A DNA stretch of 64,000 nt from Archegozetes longisetosus (Eukaryota; Arthropoda; Arachnida; Sarcoptiformes; Trhypochthoniidae): assembly GCA_018873245.2 (NCBI GenBank), contig JAEMBT020000001.1, positions 7,444,220 to 7,508,219 on the forward strand, written 5' to 3'. The translations under genes and the position numbers were made by a program. Position 1 is the first letter of the stretch. Each line of letters starts with the position of its first letter. The notes beneath the pieces are model-generated. The model searched no databases. It had not been told where the DNA came from and saw only the letters and a list, made by a program, of their open reading frames with translations. Below are positions 1 to 11,911 of this stretch, in pieces.

Positions 1-265
1 TGTGATACATGTTATATTGAACAGCATCCGCCAGTACTAGAGATTTATATTCGTAGTTATTATCAGTAGGTTTCACGTCCGGCAAATTGGCGCAAAAATT
101 TTCACTCATATTGTATTTAAGTACACATAACTTGTCCTGAATTAACATTTCTAATGGTGTTTTTCTCAAGAATAAAGTAAAACACATTAATATCATATAT
201 GGTTCGACTTTTAAAAGAGTTGCGAATTTTAAAATTCTCTTAGACTTATGAAAATTAAAAAACAT
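1..265 (-). CDS. SLC46-like transporter, 5' part, runs off the window
   Basis: Reading leftward from an ATG at 265-263 there is an uninterrupted frame of 88 codons to the window edge. It aligns without gaps to the start of the gene at 1638-3701: both begin MFFN and share a membrane segment followed by LRK(S/T)PL, LIQDKLC, LKYN.SE.FC.NLP and YEYKSL. The family (SLC46, including the proton-coupled folate transporter) comprises 12-helix major-facilitator plasma-membrane carriers; which substrate this one carries cannot be read. Only the first helix and the first extracellular loop lie in the window. It is divergent to its paralogue across 1.37 kb, which suggests local duplication. The split of the frame at base 1 is the window boundary, not damage. 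Confidence 0.85.
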   Translation of the reverse strand, partial: MFFNFHKSKRILKFATLLKVEPYMILMCFTLFLRKTPLEMLIQDKLCVLKYNMSENFCANLPDVKPTDNNYEYKSLVLADAVQYNMYH

Positions 266-1637
266 TTTCGAAATAAATAATTTTTTTAAAATACAAGTTT
301 ATTATAAGTTGAGAAGAAGTTGCATTAAGTTAATGCAGTAAACTGCTATAAATATTTTTGAAATTTATTTATTATGCATTGACTTCGTGAATAAAATATC
401 AGAATATTCTTCTACCAATTTATATAACTTTGACATTGTTCGAATTTTGGCCACATAGGAGCATTTTATGAGATTAAACTAATCCTTCTGCTGGAATCAA
501 TAACATGATAATAGTCTTCTAGAGAGAACATTCGATGATTGGATGTTCACATGAGCAGCACAACTGTATTCGGGTTTGTATTATATAAGAGTTGCATAAG
601 TTTTTATCACTTCTAATCTGATTCCAGTATCTTTATTCTTGACTTTGTGTATATTGTATTCAAATTTTGAAAAAATTGAAATTGGCTTTTGTGACTTTGC
701 ATGCATTACGAAAAATATAGAATTAATTCATATTGTATTGGCTCTTACTGATTAATACAACAATTAAATAGTTTCCAGGCTCAATAAGGCTATTTATAGG
801 TCTATAAAATAAGAAATAACTAGATTTTAGAACTATCTAATCACAAGGTATTAAGTAACATGGAGTAAAATAGTTTATTGAGCCAAACAGTAGATTAAAC
901 TGAATAATTATCGCTATGAGGATAATTATAATCAAAAAGTTATGAACTCGTGAACATGAATGGCAACACGCAACATAAGTCAAATCAAGTGCATATTTGA
1001 TAACAAAAAACTCATGATTAGGCGTGCATTTATTACCCAAATTGATAAACTTGTATAAATATTACATAAACTTGCTAAACAAAGCACAAGAAACAGATCC
1101 AAATTAAGATATATAAATAAAGCCGAAATTTTAATCTTAACAGAAATTTAATAAAGCATTCACCTGAGTTATTATTAAATTGGATTTTAAAATTTTATTT
1201 ATAAATTAATTATACTTAACTTCTGCTCAAGATCAAAAGAAAATTGAATTTTGAGAAGAATTTAATTTTTCTATCATTCTGAAGATTTGACTTAAATATA
1301 TGTAGTTAATGATGTTATTTAATTATACAAGTACGCACGAACGTAAGTGACAACACTTATGTTAAGAACTACTGTAATCGTTATATTTGTTATCTTACTG
1401 ATATAAGCTTAAGTATCTAAATATGTACTTAATCAATTGATAAAAATTATGTCAATAGTGTAAGTAAGAATGGTTAATTATCGCTATGAAGGCTTAAAAT
1501 TCTTATTATTTTCGGCAATAGATTAATTTTTTCTTTGATGGGGTATTGATTAGTTTGATATAAATTGACACGAGTTTTCTTACATTAAAATAATCCTTAG
1601 AATCGTTTCCTTCGGTATCATTATAAGAAAATTGAAA
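266..1637. other. Divergent intergenic region between two SLC46-like genes
   Basis: AT-rich sequence between the two start codons. It must hold both promoters, but I see no TATA motif placed convincingly for either gene and no coding exon or repeat. The short frame at 837-1040 on the minus strand has no recognisable content. Confidence 0.5.
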
Positions 1638-3701
1638 ATGTTTTTCAATTATTATAAATTCACTCGAGCCTTAACTTTCATAAAGTTACTTAAAATTGAA
1701 GTATTTATGTTCATATTTGCATTTTGTTATGTGTTGCGAAAGTCACCTTTGGATCAGTTAATTCAAGATAAACTATGTAGACTTAAATACAATTTAAGTG
1801 AGCAATTCTGTGAAAACTTACCAGAAATGAAAAAATCTGATAATTTTTATGAATACAAATCTCTTATACTCGGGGATGCGGTTCAGTATAATATGTATCA
1901 CACATTAATTACAACATGTCCAGCAATATTGTGGTCTCTATTTCTCGGAGCATGGATTGATAACTATATTAATGGTAGAAAAACTATATTTCTCATCGGA
2001 TGTATAACTGCAGCTCTTGAGTCATTCATGAATGCCATTAATGGTTACTTTTTCGAATTAAGTGAGTTTTCATCCTATTTTCAACAACTTTCCCATCATT
2101 TTTAGCTTTTCCCTCAAATTCTATTAACAAAATTTGATCATTAATATAGATGTGAATTTCATCTTAATTTCATTTATTCCGTATGCATTTTCTGGAGCTA
2201 TGACTTGGACTACTGTTTATTCATATGTAGCAAAAACAACTCCAACTAAATGGAAAACTTTTAGAATAACAATCCTTGAAGTTATTATCAATACGTGTGA
2301 GTTTTGAGAAATAAAATACTTTAATGATAAATTGCTAAAAATATTGATTTAATATAATATTATTGATTTAAATATAATATTTTCTCAGCAATGCCTTTGG
2401 CGACATCAATATCTGGTAAGCTTTTAATGATGAGTCCTATTGGAGGTAACGGACAGTTACACAATTACTCATTTATTTTCATCTTGAGTACTATTGGATT
2501 CTTAATATCTTTCGTGTGGATTATATTCTTTGCAAATGAAGGGAAAGACAGGAAAAACTTCGAAAGAGAATTTGGTGATAATAATGAGATAAATACAGAT
2601 ATAGATACACAAAATTATGACAATAGTAGCAAAACTCTAGAATCAAAAGAATATACAACTACAGATATAGAAAGCAAAAATAAAAGTCCTATCGAACTGT
2701 TATTTAATTTTCATAATGTTAAAGATATATTTAAAACCTGTATTAAGAAACGTGAAGATAAAGTTCGATTACAGATATGGCTCGTCTTCTTAGCAATGCT
2801 TAGCCATCACTTCATAGCGTATGCTCCGAATGTTTTCCAGTTTCAATTCGTTGAAAAGATATACTTCTGGAATGCAGAAACCTATGGATACATCAATTCT
2901 ATTGGGACTGTAGCTCATGCATTCTTTACCATAGCTTGCACTCCAGTTCTCATTAAGGTTTTACATATTTTAGATTTAGATTTTATTTTAACTGAAGTAA
3001 AGCATCGCCATAATGAACGCCAATATGGTAATGCTTCGACTTAATTAGATAAATTATGATTAAGTTTTTAAAGTTTTTCATAATGAGGTTTCATTAAATA
3101 TGAAGAATTGAGTAGGGTTTCATTTTCTACAAATCCTATCGTTTATTAGAATATAATAGTCATATTCAGGGATAATAACTTAAAAGTTGATATATAAATG
3201 AATAGATTGAGAGATAGATAATTTTATGAGTTTTCATTGATTTTTCTATTATTTTAATTATTTTTTCTGCATTTTCAGGCTTTGAAACTAAATGACATGG
3301 TCATATCAATTATCGGATACCTTGGCTATTTCTCTCAGTTTATAATCCGAGGTCTTTTATTGACACCATGGGGTTTTTACATATCGTTAATATCAGGTCT
3401 TTCAACACATATCGGACCGATTGGCCTAAAGGCATATCTATCGAAGATTGTTGATCCATCAGAATTGGGAAAAGTATTCACATTGATGTCAGTGATTGAC
3501 TTGACTGCTCCCATAGTTGCCTCCTCAATATTCGCTTATTTATTTAAATCAACGATTGAATCGTTTCCCGGTTTATGTTTCTTAATATTATCTGCACTTT
3601 CGTTGATCCCTTTTTGTGTTGCGATGTGGATCGATATCTACTTTTTCAAACCAAAAAATGAAGACAAGAAATTGAAAGAATCTGTTGTTTCAAAGTGTTG
3701 A
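1638..3701 (+). CDS. SLC46-like major facilitator transporter (four exons)
   Basis: Four exons join to a 520-residue protein: 1638-2061, 2150-2296, 2389-2957 and 3279-3701. Introns are 88, 92 and 321 bases, all GT-AG, with phases 1, 1 and 0, and the joined frame stays open. Exon 1 gives the first helix, LRKSPLDQLIQDKLC and a conserved region ending AVQYNMYH. Exon 2 contains a further helix and a KWKTFRITILE stretch typical of the SLC46 cytoplasmic loop. Exon 3 carries a charged central loop rich in N, D and T. Exon 4 has KLNDMVISIIGYLGYF and the last helices. The length fits a 12-helix SLC46 carrier (proton-coupled folate/haem carrier family). The ATG at 1638 was chosen because the divergent paralogue starts with the same MFFN. 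The exon 3 donor (AAG|GTTTTA) is weak, so that splice is the least certain. The substrate is unknown. Confidence 0.85.
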
Positions 3702-4602
3702 TTCATAACTTAAATAAGTTTGAAATTGATTTATCATTTGTTTGCTGTCTCATTCATCAGTAGAATGTTTCTTGAAAACTATTTTTAATATAAAATTATT
3801 TTAAAAAAATATAATTTTATCAAATCTTATTTCAAATTTAAGATATTTTAACTATTTATTAAGTAGAAGAAAGTAAATTTCGAGTATAGAAAGATCAAAA
3901 TTGATTATATATGACCTAACTTCTATGCAATATAAAAATATAACACCTGTCATAGAGGTTATAAGATATTCGTACTCAGTATTTAACAAATTAATACCAA
4001 CTAAATGCATAGTTTTCTAGAAGAAAAAATGAATTTTTTAGAGTATTTGAGTGTAATCCTAATACCTGTTCTTAACATTATATTAGAAGTAAATACAGAA
4101 ATATAAAAAATGAATTGCCAGAGAATATGAAAGAACGTGTTATAGGAACAGCATTAAGTACATACGAATAATATGCATATGAATTCAACCAACTGACAAC
4201 TAAATTGTCGAATGGATTCAACTCAGCACGTGGTTCTCATTGTATGTTTTGTAAGCAATTTAGGCAATTTGTAGTCTCATTTTGATGTTTCTCCCAGCAC
4301 AATAATTTGGTTTAGTATCGAATTGTACTCTTTAAACCTACTGATAGGACAGAATTCAGTTTCATAACAGATGCGAAAGTTTAGTGTTTTGATAACTGTA
4401 GTTAAGAATGAAATGGATAGAGCTATGAAAGGGCATGTTGCTGGAATTTCTTTAATAGCATTGAAGGTTTTCAATGACTTCGAATCCATTTCAATGAATA
4501 TCAGTTCTTCATTGAAGATTTTTTATGAATATCATTGGGAATGTTTGGTATCAGCGAAAAATAGTCAAATCAAATCTGGAAGTATAGCAAACACATTCTT
4601 AA
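3702..4602. other. Intergenic, no gene seen
   Basis: AT-rich 3' flank of the transporter gene. The overlapping short frames on both strands around 4277-4718 have no family signature, and one runs into the MITE that follows. Confidence 0.5.
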
Positions 4603-4770
4603 GGTGCATTTACACGAGGCGATATTCATCGCACATCGCATGTGATATTCGTCGCTGCAATTTATTGCATCGTCTAAATAGAAAATCGCAGCGACTAATC
4701 CTCAATGTAACTGATTAAAATAAAAATTGCAGGCGATGCACAATGAATATCACCTCGTGTAAATACACTC
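4603..4770. repeat. Small inverted-repeat element (MITE-like)
   Basis: About 168 bases bounded by an imperfect terminal inverted repeat of roughly 35 bases. The left end reads GTGCATTTACACGAGGCGAT and the reverse complement of the right end reads GTGTATTTACACGAGGTGAT. The two then share ATTCAT and a run resembling GTGCATCGC. There is no coding capacity, so it looks like a non-autonomous DNA transposon; no clear target duplication was found, so the superfamily is unassigned. Confidence 0.7.
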
Positions 4771-6344
4771 TTATCCTACATGAAATCAGATATTAAAGTT
4801 ACAGTTTTCAAATAAATACTCTTGATGTGAAGCTTAACCATTAACTTCTCCTGAGTCAACTCAAGAGTTTCAAATAAGAATCTATCAAAAATATTGTTTA
4901 ATTTTTATTCATTCAATTTTAAACCAAAACTCGACATATAGTAGAGAGATTTGAATAAACCATGTGTCATTTTAAAGTGTAAATTCTTAGCTTTAAAATA
5001 ACGTATTATAAGGTATTGAAACTTTTATGAGGCATAAAAAGTGTTAACAATGCCTTCAGAATTAGATAATCATTTAAAGGTTCAAGTGAACCCACTTTTT
5101 GAAGAAATGCGTTAACGAATAGGCCTTTTACCATGCATTAAAAATACTTTTCTATATGTATATAAGGCTGAACTTTAGGGATGAGTAATAAAGATCTCAA
5201 TAGGTATTAATAAACTTTTGATCATTAGGTTAATTGTTAAATATAAATACAACATAAGTGAGTAAAATCATGTATCTTATAAAATAAATACAAAAAATAT
5301 TCTCATTAACATCTGATAAATATTAAAGTTTAACCTACCAAATAGCATTTGAACTAAATGAGTGTACATTAGTTCGTCTAAAGATGACTTGAAAACTATT
5401 TTATCAAACAAATAATATAAAACATCTAATTGCGTTCAACGAATAAAACTCAACATTTTAGTAGCACACTTTCTTAAGTTGAGACTTATTTTTCACACAA
5501 TATATTAATTAATATAGGTTTTTATTCAACTTTTAAAGCTTATTATTTTAGTTATTAATTGCTGTGCTTGTCTTGGGATCAGCTTAATGATCAAAAGTCA
5601 ATCAATATCTATTGAGATCTGTATTTACTCATCTCTAAAGTTCAGCCTATGATTAGGTTTTCTGTCTTTTTATTTGCAGTTAATCTGCTTTTGTAGACTT
5701 CAGAACAATTTGATTTTAAAGTGAACTTCACCCAAATCAGCGTATATATTGAGTACGATATAGAAAGTATTTTTAATGCATAGTAGAAGGCTTATTCATT
5801 TACGCATTTTTTCAAAAAATGGGTTCAAATATTGCTTGAAAGTGGAATTAATGATATAATTTAAAGAAGTTTGCGCCCCCCCCTATGGGTTCCTGGGATA
5901 TCATTGACCCGAAATTTTATTGCACATTTTAAAAGTAGACATTATAAGAGAAAAATTGTCTGCTGGGCTCAACAAAATCCATCGAGTAGTTTATGTGCTA
6001 GAGTTAAAGTTTTGCATATGATACTAAATATGAATATTAAACTTACCTTACAATATTACATTTCTATATGTTTATATATAGTAATCTTATAGTAACGTGA
6101 TTTTGTAAACTATGTTCAATAACCATATTGAGTATAATTATAAGCTCGTCTAAGCGTAGTCGCTTGGTCCACTCTGGGTCTTCTAACACTACTAACATTG
6201 CTATCACCACTAATATTAGTAATACTACTAACATTACTAACCTAATTTAATCTGACATAACTCAAACAATAGTACGATTAGGTATGCAATTTCAATACAA
6301 AATTCTTATTCATTTGCCATCTCCATAACAATATAGTAGTTTAG
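4771..6344. other. Intergenic, no gene seen
   Basis: AT-rich sequence. A 73-codon frame at 5871-6092 begins after a C-run and shows no recognisable domain. I could support nothing else here. Confidence 0.45.
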
Positions 6345-6532
6345 GGCAAAATTTATCTGGATTCTTTAATAAAAGAACAGCTCAATTATACGTTAAAACT
6401 ATTCAAAGCATTGTTAAACACATCAAATTGGGTGAAGGTATTCAACGCCGACATGAAAGCCTCAGACCTCGAAAGTGTACGAATAATGATCGAAATAGGT
6501 TGTCAAATATAGCCAATAATCATCCAAAATAG
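6345..6532 (+). pseudogene. Tc1-type transposase N-terminal fragment
   Basis: One open stretch of about 62 codons reads as the helix-turn-helix region and linker of a Tc1/mariner transposase: KTIQSIVKHIKLGEGIQRR, then LRPRKCTNNDRN and ANNHPK before a stop. This matches the family pattern VxRIVKRYxxTGxxxRRxxxGRPRKxTxxxDR. There is no start codon, and no catalytic domain follows in frame. It is a dead fragment, unlinked to the other Tc1 remnants in the window. Confidence 0.6.
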
Positions 6533-6862
6533 TTGGGCTAATTATAAAATGGTAGACGAGAAACTATGGAACCATGGACATTAAATGAACGAATTGCTAA
6601 AATCGAGTTTTTTAAATGTCTTCAATCCCTATTTTCTAACCCATTATATCGATGCTACATCATACCACATTGTAAAATATATTGAATTAAAGAGCGCCAA
6701 GACTGATTATTAAAATTATGACTAATTTATACTCTTATATCTCTGAATAAATACAAGAATGGCACTTTCAACTTTGTAGTCATATAAATAAAGCGTAATA
6801 AAGATTCTTTAAATCATATATAATTATTTTGTATATTAAAATCTTTGATGTGGGTTAAAAAT

Positions 6863-8194
6863 AGTGATGTATAGCTTAAGACTAAGAATAAGACTAAGCA
6901 AAATAAGACATATTAAAATCGTTTGGCTTAAGACTAAGACTAAGTCAGACAAATGATTTTTGGATTTTCAAATTAAGACTAAGATTAAGACAAATGAAAT
7001 TTCTTTCTATAAAATTAAGACTAAGATAAGAGAAACATATTTATAAGAGTAAGACTAAGACTAAGACAAAGTGAGAAGTTTAGATACAAATATGGTCATT
7101 TAATCCATTAGAAATGATTCATTTTTTGAAGTTTTCAATTATAAAACCATTTGTAAATCACTAGATAAACAATTGCACTCCTATTGCAATACATTTTAAT
7201 AGTGAATGTCTTTGCGCTTAGTTTTGTTTTGTTAGTCTATTGATCATTTTATGAAACACTAGCTAGAAATACGGGCAAAAGCCCGTTATTAAGTTCATAA
7301 AAAATAAATATTTAAAACTTTATTCAACAAATAAATAGTTCTTTAAATAGAGATTTTTCAATTTTTTCTCTCATTTAGTATTAGTCTATAAACTTAGAAT
7401 AACTCTAAAGCCTTACTAAATCTTCGACGACTTTATTAGTCGTCGAATCTTTTGCTTGTATCACAATCACTAATATTTGTAATAATATAACTACATGCAC
7501 AAACACAGATACAAAATACACTTCAAATTTCACTTTAAAAAATCTTAAAACAATATTAAAAAATTTAGCTTAATTTTACTAATCGTTGTTTTCGTTTGCT
7601 ATGTGTGCGAGTTACTTGCATGTAGTGCAATGTCTTTTCTTGTTCAGAACTTTGCTTATTTAAATCGTATCGTGTTTCAATTAAGTGGCGTATTCACGAA
7701 ATTGAAAAATAGAATAGTAGTTAACTTTTAGTCTGAAAAATGCTTTAATTAACTCTTTGTGTCAGATGAAAAACATTAAGACCAGTCTGATTTCTCTGTG
7801 ATGACCACGAAGAAAGTTTTTGACTGGTCGTACAGAAAGAGCATTTAAGCATTTTATTATATAGATATTAGAAGATAATCAAAAATTTCAAAATGTTATA
7901 ATATATGCTATAAAGAGATAACTAGCACAAGTAGTAAGACTAAGACTAAGACTAAGCAAAACGAAAATTTTTGACTATAAGACTAAGACTAAGGTAAGAG
8001 AAATGAAATTTTTGACTATAAGACTAAGACTAAGGTAAGAGAAATGAAATTTTTGACTATAAGACTAAGACTAAGGTAAGAGAAATGAAATTTTTGACTA
8101 TAAGACTAAGACTAAGACAAGAGAAATGAAATTTTTGACTATAAGACTAAGACTAAGACAAGAGAAATTAAAAATCTCTAAGCTATACAACACT
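6863..8194. repeat. AAGACT-rich repeat element with inverted ends
   Basis: Two blocks (about 6870-7070 and 7935-8170) are built from AAGACTAAGACTAAG motifs. The right block is a tandem array of about five copies of a roughly 41-base unit (GAGAAATGAAATTTTTGACT followed by ATAAGACTAAGACTAAGGTAA). The outer edges form an inverted repeat: AGTGATGTATAGCTTAAG on the left, and AGTGTTGTATAGCTTAGAG as the reverse complement of the right edge. The two blocks look like one element split by the Helitron-like insertion at 7259-7918. It is non-coding, and its family is unknown. Confidence 0.6.
7259..7918 (-). mobile_element. Helitron-like non-autonomous element
   Basis: On the minus strand the 3' end shows a 16-base hairpin (ACGGGCTTTTGCCCGT) followed a few bases later by CTAGCTAG, the hairpin-plus-CTRR signature of Helitrons. 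The minus-strand 5' end begins TCTCTTTATAG. The flanking bases are A before the 5' end and T after the 3' end, as expected for insertion between A and T. There is no Rep/helicase coding sequence. Hairpin and CTAG are read directly; the 5' boundary is inferred. Confidence 0.5.
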
Positions 8195-8889
8195 AGTTAA
8201 AAATTATTATATATTAATGTGACTTACTTTTACTTTTAAACATTGAAGGACCATTCAAGCTAAGCATAAAATTTGCAGTCTCTTGTATTTATACGTAGAT
8301 ATAAGCCTAATAGTTTACATTAGTTTCATTATAACCTATGATTTAACAAAGAACTTATAACTACTTTTTTAGGGAACAATGTATTTATCCATATCGTTAG
8401 TTTTATAACTCTTACAACATTCAGTTTGGGTTTTTGATTTAATGAGAAACTATTAATCAGTCAGATATTTCTAATGACAAGATTCCTGATGCCACACATA
8501 GATTTCTTGTCGATACATTGATAGAAGGAACTCAACAACGCTCGCAAAGAAGTTAAATGTAATTTCCATAAATTATTGTTTAACATTAGACCCCTGTTAG
8601 ATAAAAATTTGGGTAAATTACGTGATGTTGCGAACGGTTCGAACGAACATTATGCATATTGGACTGCCAACTACGTATTATAATATGTATTCAATTTAGA
8701 TCGTGTTAGATTTACAATAGTTTGTCATTAAATTAATATATTTTCATTTCAATGAATCGATTTATTTGTTTCTCGAATCAATTCTTGAAGATATTTGTAA
8801 TCCGTGCCAACGATGGAGAGCTATGCTTATCTGTTTCCGTACCCCAACTCTGTGACCAACGCTGACATGAGTCAAAGTTATCGCTATTA
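8195..8889. other. Intergenic, no gene seen
   Basis: AT-rich sequence between the AAGACT-rich element and the Harbinger element; nothing supportable was found. Confidence 0.4.
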
Positions 8890-9249
8890 AAAGATATAGA
8901 GCCTTATTCTAAGTTCTGTCTTAAGCTCGATCTCGACTCAAGTAGCAGTCAAGTTAGACTTGAAATTCAAGTTTGGTATTCTTAAACCTGATTTGAGACT
9001 TGAACTCAACTTAAAGACCAAAAATTTGAATCTTATCTTCGAGTAGGTTTATCCCTGTAAATGATTTCCATTGTAAAGCATACATGTGAGACAATAAACA
9101 CACTTTTTAATGAAATTTTTATTTATATTTCACTTACAATGAGTTATTTAGATCAGTTAAACTGATTTAATCGAATTGTTTGTGAAAGTGTTGAGTTAGA
9201 GAATGAAAAGATTATTACTTTATGACGACAATTAGGATGGATTAATCCG

Positions 9250-10059
9250 ATGAATAGTTATTCTGATTACGAATTTAAAACTAGATTTCGTTTGTCAAAA
9301 GAATCATTATGAATTTTTTGAGTCTTATTATTGAAGACTTAAAAAGGACTTCAAAACGTGGCTTACCGGTTCCACCACTATATGAATTTTTGATTGCGTT
9401 AAGATTTTATGCGAATGATTCATTTCAAATTGTTAACGGAGATTTAGTGAGTATATAGCAGTCATCGGTATCGAGATTTATAAAACGAGTTTCACGTGCA
9501 ATTGCAAAACTGAAGGCAAAATTAATCTCAATGCCATCAAATGATGAAACAAATTCAGTTCAACAAGAATTTGCTAAAATTGCAGATTTTCCTGGAGTTG
9601 GGGTGCAATTGGTTGCACACACATTAAAATACTAGCGCCTGGAGTGCAATATCGAGAACGATTTCGCGATCGTAAAAATAACATTTCACTCAACATTCAA
9701 GTTGTTTGCACGCTAAGCAATTAATAATAAATATTAGTTCCAGTTGGCCCGGAAGTGTTCACGATTCTAGGATTTTTAATAATAGTGAACTTTGTGCAAA
9801 ATTTGAAAATAAAGAAATTCGTGGATGGCTTTTAAGAGATAATGGTTGTCCTAATCGTAGTTATATTTTGACACCACTAATACATGCGAATACAGGGCCG
9901 GAAAAACGTTATAACAAAAGCCATTGTAAAACAAGAAATATTATTGAACGGTTATTCGATCAATGGAAACGACAATTTCCGTGCATAAATACTATTAATA
10001 GTTTAAATACAAAATTGTCAAGTACGCTTACTATTACCATTGCACTCGCAGTTTTATGA
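9250..10059 (+). pseudogene. HARBI1-like transposase, disrupted
   Basis: The clearest piece is an open C-terminal part at about 9706-10059. It contains WPGSVHDSRIFNNS, then LLRDNGCPNRSYILTPL and RYNKSHCKTRNIIERLFDQW, which are the DDE_Tnp_4 core blocks with their second aspartate and the glutamate (IERLF). Upstream, the N-terminal half (PVPPLYEFLIALRFYAND and IADFPGV) is recognisable but lies in different frames, with in-frame stops and at least one small indel near 9600-9640, where the expected CIDxTHI block is broken. A full HARBI1 protein is about 350 residues, so the length is nearly complete but the gene is inactive. Confidence 0.8.
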
Positions 10060-10469
10060 AATTTTACATAATCACGAAATGATAATTTAATTGAGAATAA
10101 TTGTTATGAAGACTGTATCGAATTAAGTGAAAGTAATCTTCCGGACACCTCTAATGGTAGTGCTATCAGAAGAAGATTAATCGAGGCACATTTTTCAGAT
10201 ACGACGAACAGTTTGGATTTCAATAAAAATTTAATCTAGTTATACATTTAAATATTACAGAAAAGATTTATTTCGATCCTATTTCAGTAACGTCTATTCC
10301 TTTATCTTTCAATTCAGTTAATAAATGCATATTTTTAAATTGTTATCGATTGATTTTTAATTGCAGTAACTCTTATTTCGTTTTGAAAACCTTCATCTTT
10401 TCTTCGTGTTCGACTTTGCAGAATTCAATCATATTCATCTTTAAATTACTGAATTTAGTCATATTCATA

Positions 10470-11006
10470 TCAAAACTTGACTTGCGTTTTTTTGCATTTT
10501 GGTTCTTCAAATTTTGCATTCATTTTAGTTGAATAACTGGGTTCCACGAGTTTGATCTCGTCTGAAGAGTTTGAGGTCTCAATAAGTGATTCTTCTAATA
10601 GTTCAATATCTTCGTGATGGCTGTAATCGTCATCATAAAGATTGTCGAGTGGTAATACTGTATTTTGTACTGTTACAACTTTTTCTGCGATTACGTCAGG
10701 TTTGGGTCTTGGAGGTCCACCTCCGGCTACACGTTTATACCTCTTTGCATCAGACATTGTAGTCTTCGCGCGTTGCAGCATATTTTTCCAACATATTTTT
10801 AATTGCTTTGTTGTTCGAGGAGTCTTTGTTATATCACTTGAATCGTACTTTTCCATGACTTTATTCCATGCATTTTCGCGCTTCAGATTTATTGCATTAT
10901 CATGACAGCTAGTATTGATATCATCTTTAAAAAGAGCCACTAATTCAGATAATAAAATTTTCTCATCCGGAGCGAAATATGTTCTAACCTGATTTTGAGC
11001 ATTCAT
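10470..11006 (-). CDS. Myb/SANT-like DNA-binding protein of a Harbinger element
   Basis: A 178-residue frame begins at an ATG at 11006. The first 100 residues match the Myb/SANT-like domain that accompanies PIF/Harbinger nucleases: FAPDEKILLSELVALFKDDI, NAWNKVMEKYDSS, then RTTKQLKICWKNMLQRAK and the end motif VAGGGPPRP. The rest is acidic and ends in a basic cluster (KCKKTQVKF). In active elements this protein helps the nuclease bind DNA and enter the nucleus. Here it is uninterrupted although its partner nuclease is broken. Other members are often somewhat longer, so a lost C-terminal piece is possible. Confidence 0.75.
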   Translation of the reverse strand: MNAQNQVRTYFAPDEKILLSELVALFKDDINTSCHDNAINLKRENAWNKVMEKYDSSDITKTPRTTKQLKICWKNMLQRAKTTMSDAKRYKRVAGGGPPRPKPDVIAEKVVTVQNTVLPLDNLYDDDYSHHEDIELLEESLIETSNSSDEIKLVEPSYSTKMNAKFEEPKCKKTQVKF

Positions 11007-11260
11007 TCTAAATATCAATAATTTGATAATGAAATATTAAATGACTGTTTTTATTCGCTATCTCTAAAGATTGACGCATAAATAAGGAAACTATGACTTG
11101 AGTTGAGATCACGTAATCGAGTCTCGATTTGAATTAATGAAATGCAAGTCGAACTTAATCTGAGCTTAAGACGAGTCTGACTCAACTCTAACTTGAGTTG
11201 GGATTTCCTGATTTAAGCCTTTGGCTCAAGTTGATTCAGATCTCAGAAGCTGATCTTATA

Positions 11261-11700
11261 TTAGGTTATAACTTAATAGGAACTTCACTCAAACATATCA
11301 ATAACTATATCCATTCACAAAAAATATGAGATTTAGTTAATATAAAATTCTATTACTAAATTTTATAAGCAAATTGAATACAAAATTGGACTAATAAGCA
11401 ATATATTAGCAATTGGTTTATAGATTGCTATTGAATTGTATATATAGGTTGCTACTGAAGTCTATGACTACTATAAACAGACTGTCCTTTTTTCGATATT
11501 TTGACCAAAAGTTCAGAAACTATTTTAAGTATTTTAGTAATACGTGAGTATTCTCTGTTAGTCATTAAGATTTCACTGATAAATTTATTTTTTTTCAATA
11601 CAAACGTGATCAAATATTTAAAGTGCATGTCTTAAAAAGACTAAAAAGATTTCGCAGTGTGTTAAAATGCACTACGAAATCATGTGCAGTTCAAAGATTA
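11261..11700. other. Intergenic, no gene seen
   Basis: AT-rich sequence. A small hairpin at about 11650-11682 pairs ATTTCG(C/T)AGTG with its inverted copy. Nothing else is supportable. Confidence 0.4.
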
Positions 11701-11826
11701 TATACAGTTCGCGTCAAATAAAGTGGCGGTTAAAGAATGTCGTGTCTAATTATGAAAAATTTTTCCGAATTTATTGAAATTCTCAAAAACTTTAAATTAT
11801 AATTCGAACTAAATAACTAAAAATTT

Positions 11827-11911
11827 TCAATATTTAATATGCGTTCCTTTGGCAGTGAGACACAATTCAATACAAGTTTTCATGCCTTCAAAAAGAGACT
11901 TCATATAGTTA
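11827..11911 (-). pseudogene. Tc1-type transposase C-terminal remnant
   Basis: The minus-strand frame reads NYMKSLFEGMKTCIELCLTA followed by KGTHIKY and a stop. This corresponds to the usual Tc1 tail (SMPxRxxxVIxxxGxxTKY) and sits about 100 bases inside the left TIR, as expected. Upstream in frame is a stop, so the gene is dead. Confidence 0.55.

Larger units (their letters stand above)
8890..11260. mobile_element. PIF/Harbinger DNA transposon (boundaries approximate)
   Basis: The stretch holds the two genes that define the PIF/Harbinger superfamily: a HARBI1-type DDE nuclease (plus strand, broken) and a Myb/SANT-like DNA-binding protein (minus strand, open), arranged tail to tail. Both flanks are rich in imperfect CTCAAGTT/AACTTGAG motifs, and GTCTTAAGCTC is present near 8915 and inverted near 11170. 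I could not fix the exact ends or a 3-base target duplication. Confidence 0.7.

Noticed and set aside
4371-4718. 115-codon frame
   Set aside because: Its second half is the MITE at 4603-4770, and the first half has no family signature.
7935-8170. Regular AAGACT units as a possible CRISPR array
   Set aside because: Units abut directly without unique spacers, and the window is eukaryotic; it is a tandem repeat.
8625-8660. GGTTCGAAC motif as a possible tRNA T-arm
   Set aside because: No acceptor stem or anticodon arm could be built around it. No tRNA or rRNA gene was found in the window by eye.
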